Below, one piece after another: positions 7,996 through 14,409 of a stretch of 14,409 nucleotides of DNA (positions within the stretch are counted from its first letter, which is position 1; every line of letters begins with the position of its first letter). Origin of the DNA: Methanosarcinaceae archaeon. GTDB taxonomy: Archaea; Halobacteriota; Methanosarcinia; Methanosarcinales; Methanosarcinaceae. The translations under genes were made by a program, and so were the position numbers. The notes under the pieces were generated by a model. The model did not search any database. It was not told the origin of the DNA and saw only the letters and a list, made by a program, of their open reading frames with translations. Location of the stretch: the NCBI GenBank assembly GCA_020793555.1, contig DQIO01000002.1, forward strand, positions 1-14,409, in the 5' to 3' direction.

Positions 7996-8937
7996 ATGAA
8001 GAACATATATTTCATAATAACAATTACTGCAATTTTTATATTAATGACATCCCTCCCAGTTTCAGCAGGTGAGTGGAGAGGAGAGGGAACACCCCTCTAT
8101 ACTATAGCACAGGGACGTATACACGGCGGAGTGTTTGTGGAAGGCGGACATGGATATACCATGGAGAATCCTTATGTGGAATATTTTGACCTGCCCAAAG
8201 ATATCGAATATGCCCGCCTGTATGTACCTATGTGGAACTATAACGAGGACGACTGGCTTGAAGTTAGTATCAATGATGAAAGCCTTGGCAAAAGAAGCGA
8301 ACCTGATTATGTGGGTGCATGGGGTGTTGCAAATTATGCTTTTACGGTCACTGACAAGGTATCTCCCGGTATGAATCGAGTCTCAGTAACGTATCACAAC
8401 ACAAATGGGGCACCATATAGCATTGTTCTGGTAGCAGCATATGAAGATCAGGCTTTGCCACAGACACAGTTCTGGATCACTGAGGGAAACCATGTACTTG
8501 CTGATTCCACAAAAACAGATATTGGAGAAATTGATTTTAACGGTGATATCCCGACAGGAGCATACGATGCAACCCTGTGGACAATGATAATTGCAGGAAC
8601 TAAAGGTGAAAATGATAAGTTATACTTTAATTCTCATCTTCTTGGAACTGATGTTGGAAGTGCAAAGTCAGGCGCATACTATGACCTGGACATGTGGGAT
8701 GTTACAGAATTCCTTAACACTGCAAATAATACAGTTGTATTTGAGCGCGGAGATGAGGCATACATCCACCCCATGCTTGCAGTTTTGGCAGTATGTTGTG
8801 AAGATGGTCAAAAAGAAGATTATCTTAAAATCAACAGTCAGGCACAGTCAACCGGAAGGAGTGTACCCATAGCAGTTATTGCGGTTTTTGTTGTTAGTGT
8901 TATATTTTTTGTATATAGGGTGGTTGGAAAAAGATGA
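7996..8937 (+). CDS. Membrane-anchored DUF3344 protein (type A) of the ECF operon
   Basis: A 313-residue surface protein of unknown biochemical function. It has a signal peptide (1-24, cleavage probably after VSA), an extracellular DUF3344 domain of about 255 residues, and a C-terminal membrane helix near 290-307 ending in a basic VGKR. The domain shares GGVxVxGGHG (44-53), an IEYARLYV segment, an I-V-L-V-A-x-YED core and YDLDMWDVT with the first domain of the 824-residue protein at 10206. AGGAGG lies seven bases before the ATG. It sits between ecfT and the S-component gene, overlapping the latter by four bases (ATGA). Stable co-translation with the transporter suggests a partner that binds or presents substrate outside the cell. 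This is inference from position. Confidence 0.85.
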   Translation: MKNIYFIITITAIFILMTSLPVSAGEWRGEGTPLYTIAQGRIHGGVFVEGGHGYTMENPYVEYFDLPKDIEYARLYVPMWNYNEDDWLEVSINDESLGKRSEPDYVGAWGVANYAFTVTDKVSPGMNRVSVTYHNTNGAPYSIVLVAAYEDQALPQTQFWITEGNHVLADSTKTDIGEIDFNGDIPTGAYDATLWTMIIAGTKGENDKLYFNSHLLGTDVGSAKSGAYYDLDMWDVTEFLNTANNTVVFERGDEAYIHPMLAVLAVCCEDGQKEDYLKINSQAQSTGRSVPIAVIAVFVVSVIFFVYRVVGKR

Positions 8938-10013
8938 AGCGGTTACTTAGTATATTATTATTGATCTTACTGTCATCCAATCTGGCAGCAGCCGGTCTGG
9001 ACACCAGTATGATCATCCCGGTGAAAAATACGGATATATATGAGTCAAACAGGCTGGTTGCAGGTGTGACCTGGCATGAAAGGGCTGAGGTAGTTCTAAG
9101 AAACACCGGTTCTGATGCTATGCATGACATCGTAGTAGCAGTTGATGTTCCACTTAATATGGACATCAAGATTCCAGCCCAGGATATTAAAGATATAAGT
9201 GTAGATGGAACAAGAGTCACAGCAAGAATTGCAGAAATCGAACCCGGGGAAGATGTATCATTTTTATTCAGTGTAAAGCCGCCCGAATCGATACAATCCA
9301 AAAAGACGGTAAGTTTTACCATATCAATCACTTACGAGGATGGTACTGGCAGTCATGTAACCAGTTCGATTTCCAGTGTAGAGATCGTCCCACCGCCTTC
9401 ATGGGTAACCTATGGGACTTTGCTGGTAAGCATGCTGATTCTTAGTATCGTACTCACAGTTGCATGGAAGTTTGATGTGCTTGAATGGTTTACAACAATC
9501 GACCTCATTACCATATCCCTTCTGGCTGCTCTTATTGGTGTTGTTTTCAGATGGTTCTGGCAAACTTTCAATGACATTCTGGGTCCTTTTGGCGGGCTTT
9601 TGTTCACAATACCTACGGTGGTGCTGATGATCGTAGCTCTCCAACTTGTAAGAAAACCCGGGACTGCCACATTACTCTTTACGGTTGTTGAACTTGTTGC
9701 AATGGTTGTGTGGGGTACCAATATCACAATATGGATGGGCTGGTACATGAGTGAAGGAGTACTTGTGGATGCTCTTGTAATATTATTTAGAAGAAATTAT
9801 GGAGATACACGAAACGCAGCTATGGTATACGGTGCCGCAAGAAGTGCTTTCTCCTATGCGCTATTCTATCTTCTCTTTGCACCTGCTGTATGGAAAGTAT
9901 ACTATGCACCATGGTATGTATGGACTGAAGTGGGCATTGCCGCTATTGGGGGATTGATAGGAGGATCCATTGGATACAACATAGCGAAGAAAATGAGAGG
10001 AGCTATGATATGA
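8934..10013 (+). CDS. YkoE-like ECF S component with N-terminal extracellular domain
   Basis: Probable substrate-binding membrane subunit of the ECF importer. The 359-residue protein has four parts: a signal peptide (1-20, after AAA); an extracellular Ig-like domain of the COG1361/NEW3 kind (about 25-155), recognisable by VVLRNTGSDAMHDI and EIEPGEDVSFLFSV; a first membrane helix (about 159-177); and a multi-helix region from about 186 to 352. That region resembles YkoE: a GPFGG turn, then LVRKPGTATL (RKPG at 240-243) before a helix starting VVELV, and a helix entering GGLIGGSIGYNIAKK near the end. YkoE is about 200 residues without the extracellular part. YkoE binds thiamine or hydroxymethylpyrimidine; I see no THI-type riboswitch here, and the substrate is unknown. 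The loops are Trp-rich (RWFWQ, WMGWYM, PWYVW). Confidence 0.82.
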   Translation: MKRLLSILLLILLSSNLAAAGLDTSMIIPVKNTDIYESNRLVAGVTWHERAEVVLRNTGSDAMHDIVVAVDVPLNMDIKIPAQDIKDISVDGTRVTARIAEIEPGEDVSFLFSVKPPESIQSKKTVSFTISITYEDGTGSHVTSSISSVEIVPPPSWVTYGTLLVSMLILSIVLTVAWKFDVLEWFTTIDLITISLLAALIGVVFRWFWQTFNDILGPFGGLLFTIPTVVLMIVALQLVRKPGTATLLFTVVELVAMVVWGTNITIWMGWYMSEGVLVDALVILFRRNYGDTRNAAMVYGAARSAFSYALFYLLFAPAVWKVYYAPWYVWTEVGIAAIGGLIGGSIGYNIAKKMRGAMI

Positions 10014-10032
10014 CCTCGATACAAAATGTGAT

Positions 10033-10056
10033 ATTTTATCTCCCTTTTATATTTTT
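10033..10056 (+). terminator. T-rich end of the ecfT operon
   Basis: Three T-runs (attttat, ccttttat, atttttaaaa) follow about 20 bases after the S-component stop. Archaeal RNA polymerase stops on such runs without needing a hairpin. The following gene has its own promoter candidate, which agrees with transcription ending here. Confidence 0.4.
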
Positions 10057-10124
10057 AAAAAAATGTATATTCGTCTCTACTAATTTATTCCATACTACTG
10101 AAATGCGCTTCAGATCGTATATAG

Positions 10125-10159
10125 ATTCGTAATGTATATATACCATGGATAATACGAAT
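10125..10159 (+). promoter_or_regulatory. TATA box flanked by a 7-bp inverted repeat, before the 824-residue protein
   Basis: ATTCGTA at 10125-10131 and TACGAAT at 10153-10159 are exact complements. They enclose atgtatatatacc (about 10132-10144), the best TATA candidate for the gene at 10206. Initiation would fall near 10165, leaving a leader of about 40 bases with a GGTGG at 10196-10200. A dimer bound across the arms would cover the TATA box, as archaeal repressors often do; this is inferred from layout. Confidence 0.4.
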
Positions 10160-10205
10160 ATACATAATAGTAACACTGATTATTATCATATTATATGGTG
10201 GTATT

Positions 10206-12680
10206 ATGAGAATAGAAAATATAAACAAAACAATGATAAAAATAGGAATGACATGGCTTGCCTGTGCGTTGGTACTTGCATTAACAATAGCACCTGCGGC
10301 AGCCATATATGATTTTGATGGGATTCCCCTAGACAATGTAAAACATGAAACGATCAATGGTGGAGTTTATGTTGATGGCGGACACGGACTTGAGTATCCG
10401 GAATATACCCAAGACTTCACTGTTCCTTCCGGAACCATAGAATACGCAAAATTGTATGTTGGTGTATGGGGAGGAAATCCAGTTGATACAGGAACAATTG
10501 ATACAACATTTAATGGAGTAAATCTTGAAAGTAAGTCGCTTCTAGGTGAAAGTGACACAAACTCTGATGTATATGTATCTGGTTTTGGAACTTACTGGGT
10601 ATCGTATGATGTGACCGATGATGCAATTTCAGGTTCAAATACTGCAATAGCATCTACTGATGGCGATATTGACGGAAGGATCTATGGCATAGTTCTTGTT
10701 GCAGTATATGAAGATGCCAGCCAACCCCTGATCGAATACTGGATAAATGAAGGGAATGAGAACCCCAATGACAAAACACCAAAAGATACTGCTACCACTT
10801 CCTTTGATGGTGCTATAGACACACCGAATGTAGGAAGCGCCACACTCTGGACATCCTATATAGCAAGCAAGACCGGTGATGCAGATACTCTTTCAATGAA
10901 TGGTAACCTGATAGCCACCGATGCTGCAAATCAGGGTGCAGGATCATTTTTCGATGTTGATGAATGGGACGTAACAAGTATTGTTACATCTTCCGGTAAT
11001 ATGTTGGAATTCAATAGGGGCACTGGCACAAGTCTTCATCCTACTATAGCAGTTCTGGTTGTAAGTCCGGAAGCAAGTACGCCTTCAGGAGAAATTGATC
11101 TGGTCGCAGGGAATATCACACTTCCTTCATACATATATGAAAACACTGCTACGACTATCACAGCAACAATAAATAATACAGGCGCTGGAAATGCTGCATC
11201 TTTTGATGCTACATTGCATGTCGATGGTATACTTGTGGATACACAGTCGGTATCAGGTCTGGATGCAGACACAGGTACAACTGTAAGTTTTTCGTGGAAC
11301 ACACCGGAAACCGGCTCGTATTTGTTGGAAGTCAATGTTGATTCGGGTAACCAGATCACAGAATCAGATGAAACCAATAACTTTAATTCCATAACTACTG
11401 ATGTGGTTTCAAAGAATGGGTATTTCGGAGAGGACCTGCTTACCGTTTATGGGCATGGGAAGGTTAATGGTGAAATTTTATACACACTTGGAACCAGTGA
11501 ATACAAAGGAAGCATGGGCACTGATGCTACATCTGAAGTCGAATCCGATATAACAATTCCAGACGGGTCAAGCGTTAAACTGGCAAGATTATACACCTAT
11601 TGGACATGGAGTAAAGATGTTACTGCTAACGTTGGTGTAGATCCTGATATGGAAGTTACGTTTGATGGAACAATTATTACTCTTGATGAGAAATACACTG
11701 ACAGGAAAGGTTTTGGCAGCTATGACTATCCATCAGGCACCTATGCATATAATGTGACGGATATCGTAACAGCAACCAAAAACTACAGCACTGTTGTGAA
11801 AAATACTGGTATTGACAAAGCATTCTCATTGTATGGTGTGGGCATTTTAGTCTTACTTGAGGACGAAAATGGTCAGGAGATAGAATACTGGATTGCAGAA
11901 GGTGCAGATATGATCTCTGCAACTGACACATATAGTGTTACTCCGGAACAGGCAACAACCTACGTTGGTTTTGACGGGGCCGTAGATGTCAATGGCATCG
12001 AGAATGCAACATTGTTATCCGTTGTTCCAGGCGCAACCGATGGTGATGCGGACGAAAATGAACTGATTTTCAATACACAGAGCTGGATTGGAGAACTGGA
12101 TGCTCCAACTGCCAAACAGCAGATTGCCGTAGATTACAGGGAAGTTGGCAGTTACATACAGTCAAGTGATAACAAAGTTGGGCTCCGAGATCTGGGTGAT
12201 GGAATGACTCCAAGTAATTTCATTCTTATTCTAAAGACAAAGCCGTATGCACCTGAGATTGCAGATACTGAGATTGCAGCAGGCACCATGAACGACATTG
12301 GTGATCATATGACATATGATGACTTATATGGTGCAGCAAAAGGTTCTTTGTTCTTTGGAATATATGACATATTTGGTCAGGTTATTGCAAAAAGAGCTGC
12401 GCCAGAAGTAACAATTTACGGAATCGATCTTGATACAGATACCTCTGATTGGGATTGGTCAAAAGTAAGAACTACATCTGAGGAGTTGAATCTGGACCTG
12501 ATAGATCCTATGGCTAATACATCACAAAACTATATGACAACTGTTTGTTACTATGACGCAAACGGAGATGGTAATGAAGATGAGCTTGAAGAAACGGTTT
12601 ACAGGACTGAAACATATTTCGATGCAAGTTTTGCATTAATGATGGAGAGCGGTTCTTACAAGATTTATGCAAGCTACTAA
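10206..12680 (+). CDS. Secreted multidomain protein DUF3344-CARDB-DUF3344
   Basis: An 824-residue secreted protein. The signal peptide spans 1-33 (ends PAAA). DUF3344 type A (about 35-292) starts like the transporter-operon protein at 7996, with GGVYVDGGHG at 52-61. A CARDB Ig-like domain (296-398) carries INNTGAGNAA and the closing ESDETNNF. DUF3344 type B (406-680) is close to the protein at 13091, sharing EYTDRKG or KYTDRKG, GSYDYP, GTYAY and EGADMI. The last 144 residues match nothing I know and contain an EF-hand-like loop DANGDGNEDELE (784-795). At least six Asn-X-Ser/Thr sequons are visible, which fits a glycosylated surface protein. There is no C-terminal membrane helix or sorting motif, so it is free or held by other proteins. 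Probably cotranscribed with the small gene that follows. Function unknown; binding or adhesion is plausible. Confidence 0.85.
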   Translation: MRIENINKTMIKIGMTWLACALVLALTIAPAAAIYDFDGIPLDNVKHETINGGVYVDGGHGLEYPEYTQDFTVPSGTIEYAKLYVGVWGGNPVDTGTIDTTFNGVNLESKSLLGESDTNSDVYVSGFGTYWVSYDVTDDAISGSNTAIASTDGDIDGRIYGIVLVAVYEDASQPLIEYWINEGNENPNDKTPKDTATTSFDGAIDTPNVGSATLWTSYIASKTGDADTLSMNGNLIATDAANQGAGSFFDVDEWDVTSIVTSSGNMLEFNRGTGTSLHPTIAVLVVSPEASTPSGEIDLVAGNITLPSYIYENTATTITATINNTGAGNAASFDATLHVDGILVDTQSVSGLDADTGTTVSFSWNTPETGSYLLEVNVDSGNQITESDETNNFNSITTDVVSKNGYFGEDLLTVYGHGKVNGEILYTLGTSEYKGSMGTDATSEVESDITIPDGSSVKLARLYTYWTWSKDVTANVGVDPDMEVTFDGTIITLDEKYTDRKGFGSYDYPSGTYAYNVTDIVTATKNYSTVVKNTGIDKAFSLYGVGILVLLEDENGQEIEYWIAEGADMISATDTYSVTPEQATTYVGFDGAVDVNGIENATLLSVVPGATDGDADENELIFNTQSWIGELDAPTAKQQIAVDYREVGSYIQSSDNKVGLRDLGDGMTPSNFILILKTKPYAPEIADTEIAAGTMNDIGDHMTYDDLYGAAKGSLFFGIYDIFGQVIAKRAAPEVTIYGIDLDTDTSDWDWSKVRTTSEELNLDLIDPMANTSQNYMTTVCYYDANGDGNEDELEETVYRTETYFDASFALMMESGSYKIYASY

Positions 12681-12707
12681 AAGGCATATATGACACGGAG
12701 GTAAATA

Positions 12708-12965
12708 ATGGATAAAGCAATAGATAATGGGGCCAAAGAAGTACGTAAATGGAAAGCTATTACAATGCTCCTTGCAGTCATAGCTGTATTGTCTATGGCA
12801 CTTCCATACGTGAATTCATCTGATGAATATACGGATGGTGAGATCGTCATCAATAATGAAACGCATGGTGTGTACCAGATTGCGACAGTCAATGTGGAAT
12901 CTGGTACAGTATCACAAGTGCAAGATGATCTTCCATCTAGTAAGGTTTCTCTGAAATCAGACTGA
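12708..12965 (+). CDS. Small membrane-anchored protein, 85 residues
   Basis: I do not recognise this protein. It starts at an ATG six bases after GGAGGT, an excellent ribosome binding site, only 27 bases after the stop of the 824-residue gene, so it is probably in the same transcript. Residues 1-15 are charged, 16-36 form one hydrophobic helix (ITMLLAVIAVLSMALPYV), and about 49 acidic and polar residues follow, with one sequon (NET) and no Cys. The basic residues before the helix predict that the tail is outside the cell. It may anchor or accompany the large secreted protein, which lacks an anchor of its own. That role is inference only. Confidence 0.7.
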   Translation: MDKAIDNGAKEVRKWKAITMLLAVIAVLSMALPYVNSSDEYTDGEIVINNETHGVYQIATVNVESGTVSQVQDDLPSSKVSLKSD

Positions 12966-13008
12966 ATAATGTTGTACATTATTTACACAACAAGAATATA
13001 CATGATTG

Positions 13009-13037
13009 ACAGGGGCGATAGGTCCCTGTTTTTTTTT
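13009..13037 (+). terminator. Hairpin plus T-run terminator
   Basis: ACAGGG (13009-13014) pairs with CCCTGT (13024-13029); a G-U pair extends the stem inward to leave a seven-base loop. Ten T residues follow (13028-13037). A second perfect hairpin, AATAATGT-TGT-ACATTATT at 12965-12983, begins at the stop codon of the small gene. Together they separate the transcript that starts at 10206 from the gene at 13091. Confidence 0.7.
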
Positions 13038-13090
13038 ATTAGAGGATGTCAATAGAGGATTTTGATAGTAATTCTCGATAAAATACAACT

Positions 13091-14059
13091 ATGAAAACAA
13101 AAATAATTTTTCTTTCAATCGCAATAATTCTATTTTTTTCAACGATTTGTTCAGCTTCTTACGAGGGCGACAATCTTGAAATATACGCACATGAAATGAT
13201 AAAAGGTGACCTTATTTTTACCATTGGTGACAGCAGGTATAGCGGAGAAATTCCATCAGGAAGTACCTATGATGTAAACTTTGACGCTTCCCTGCCAGAC
13301 GGTGCCAGTGTAAAATCCGCACGGCTCTATACATACTGGATATGGAGTCATAGTGGAAATGAAGGAGTGATCCCAAGCCTGGAAACAAGATTCCAAGACA
13401 GTCTTCTTGTTACTGATAGAGAATATACAGATCGTAAAGGCAGTGGTTCCTATGATTACCCTGGCGGAACATATGCTTATGATGTTACCTCGATAATAAC
13501 AGATGATGGGGAATATCTGGCAACTGTGAAAAATACAGGAGATGACAAGACGTTTGCAATAAATGGTATTGGACTTCTTGTTATCTATGAATACGGTGAA
13601 CAGGAAATGGAATACTGGATCAGTGAAGGGGCAGATATGATATATGCCACAGAAGATATTGATTCTAATGATGCAGTAACTGAAGTGGTATTTGAAAACC
13701 TGAAAAGTCCTGATACTGTTGATCATGCTATATTGACTACAGTAATCCCCGGTGGTAACAAAGGGAAAAATTCATTGTATTTCAATAGTGAATCGTGGGA
13801 TGGTGTGTATAACGGAGAACCTTCCAATGACCTTGCTATTGATATAAGGGATGTAAAGGAATCTCTGCAATCCATAAATATAGTTAAAATTAGGGATGAT
13901 GGAGACTACATGCAACCCAGTAATGCGATTCTGGCGGTCAAGTATCCTTCTTCAACTTCTTCTGAAGAAAAGACTGACAATCAAATGTTTGGATTCGAGC
14001 TGATAGCTGCTTTAGGGATGATGGTAATGGCTTATGGGTATATTAGCAAAAAACGATGA
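13091..14059 (+). CDS. DUF3344 surface protein (type B) with PGF-CTERM-like end
   Basis: A 322-residue exported protein of unknown function. A signal peptide (1-22, after CSA) precedes a single DUF3344 domain (about 24-285) that is clearly homologous to residues 406-680 of the protein at 10206; shared landmarks are SVKSARLYTYW or SVKLARLYTYW, YTDRKG, SYDYP, VKNTG and EYWI(S/A)EGADMI. After a Ser/Thr/Glu-rich linker comes FGFE (300-303), a short hydrophobic stretch and a basic ISKKR end. This layout resembles PGF-CTERM signals processed by archaeosortase A, but Phe replaces the Pro. It could instead be a plain membrane anchor. It lies after a strong terminator, so it needs its own promoter; ttttttatta at 13032-13041 is a weak candidate and no clear ribosome binding site is seen. 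Confidence 0.85.
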   Translation: MKTKIIFLSIAIILFFSTICSASYEGDNLEIYAHEMIKGDLIFTIGDSRYSGEIPSGSTYDVNFDASLPDGASVKSARLYTYWIWSHSGNEGVIPSLETRFQDSLLVTDREYTDRKGSGSYDYPGGTYAYDVTSIITDDGEYLATVKNTGDDKTFAINGIGLLVIYEYGEQEMEYWISEGADMIYATEDIDSNDAVTEVVFENLKSPDTVDHAILTTVIPGGNKGKNSLYFNSESWDGVYNGEPSNDLAIDIRDVKESLQSINIVKIRDDGDYMQPSNAILAVKYPSSTSSEEKTDNQMFGFELIAALGMMVMAYGYISKKR

Positions 14060-14264
14060 CTGATGCCAGCAAAATAAGAACCTAGTGTCACAGGCACAGT
14101 CCCGTCGGTTATGAAGGGGATAGATTAAATAACGTAATTTTCTAAACTCCAAGATGACCGATCGGTTTCTACACAGTGCCGTCAGCGCACCGACTTAGGA
14201 ACACACGCGGGCAAATTATACGTACATGCTGCATACATGCGGGTGCTGATGCTAAAAAGAAAGT
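14060..14264. other. Gene-free region after the last DUF3344 gene
   Basis: I see no open frame with a start signal and no tRNA-like cloverleaf. The stretch has a palindrome accgatcggt (14157-14166) and further copies of its half (tcggt, accga) at about 14105 and 14189, plus a short GTGC/GCAC dyad near 14177-14191. These could be protein sites or parts of a small RNA, but nothing is decisive. It borders directly on the right repeat copy. Confidence 0.4.
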
Positions 14265-14409
14265 CACAGCAATTGACCTAAACTATAGAAAACGGAGCAT
14301 CCGTTTCCGCCGCAGGCGGCGGATTCCACTGCTGCCAAACCCATGACCCAAAATCCAACCATGCAATTCTCATATCTGCAAATATGACGCCGATTAAAAA
14401 CCGTTTTGT
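14265..14409 (-). repeat. ~145-bp structured repeat, right copy (inverted)
   Basis: The reverse complement of this stretch matches 345-491. Matching blocks are 14366-14388, 14335-14347, 14285-14301 and 14265-14274. Its hairpins are better kept than in the left copy: TCCGCCGC-AG-GCGGCGGA at 14306-14323 is a perfect 8-bp stem, AAACGGA-GCA-TCCGTTT at 14290-14306 is a perfect 7-bp stem, and a near-palindrome covers 14370-14385. Similarity begins at 14265 and continues to the window edge, so the element may extend further. Confidence 0.75.

Noticed and set aside
14060..14264. tRNA or C/D-box small RNA
   Set aside because: There is no T-loop TTCGA pattern with a pairing acceptor stem, and a lone ctgatg-like string near 14060 does not come with paired C and D boxes.

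Overview
The window looks like a chromosomal segment of a methanogenic or methane-oxidising archaeon, most likely of the Methanosarcinales. The signs are an archaeosine synthase gene, TTG and ATG starts, A/T-rich TATA-like elements in front of genes, a C-terminus resembling an archaeosortase signal, and several large secreted proteins of the DUF3344/CARDB kind common in that order. This placement rests on gene content only.

Left part (1-4963). A gene-free 585-base stretch holds one copy of a ~145-bp repeat. It is followed by arcS (minus strand, tRNA archaeosine synthesis). Divergent from arcS is a two-gene unit: a GlcD-type FAD oxidase and a GlcF/LutA-like iron-sulfur protein with two 4Fe-4S and two CCG modules. 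Together they are probably a membrane-associated 2-hydroxyacid (D-lactate or glycolate) dehydrogenase.

Middle part (5151-10013). These genes build an energy-coupling-factor (ECF) uptake transporter of the YkoEDC type. A double ATPase lies on the minus strand. Divergent from it is an operon of EcfT, a membrane-anchored DUF3344 protein, and a YkoE-like S component with an extra N-terminal extracellular domain. The 278-bp divergent region carries two ~40-bp direct repeats, each with internal dyad symmetry, and a perfect 14-bp AT palindrome.

Right part (10206-14059). This part encodes more surface proteins. An 824-residue secreted protein has the order DUF3344(type A)-CARDB-DUF3344(type B)-unknown tail. 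Next come an 85-residue membrane-anchored protein, an intrinsic terminator, and a 322-residue DUF3344(type B) protein with a PGF-CTERM-like end. The type A domain matches the DUF3344 protein of the transporter operon, and the type B domain matches the last gene. The genes therefore look like one modular surface apparatus built around an ECF importer. ECF importers normally work without extracellular binding proteins, so this is the most interesting system here. The nearest S-component relative, YkoE, handles thiamine or its pyrimidine precursor, but the substrate here is unknown.

The last 145 bases are an inverted copy of the left repeat, with the same three hairpins, so nearly the whole window lies between inverted repeats.
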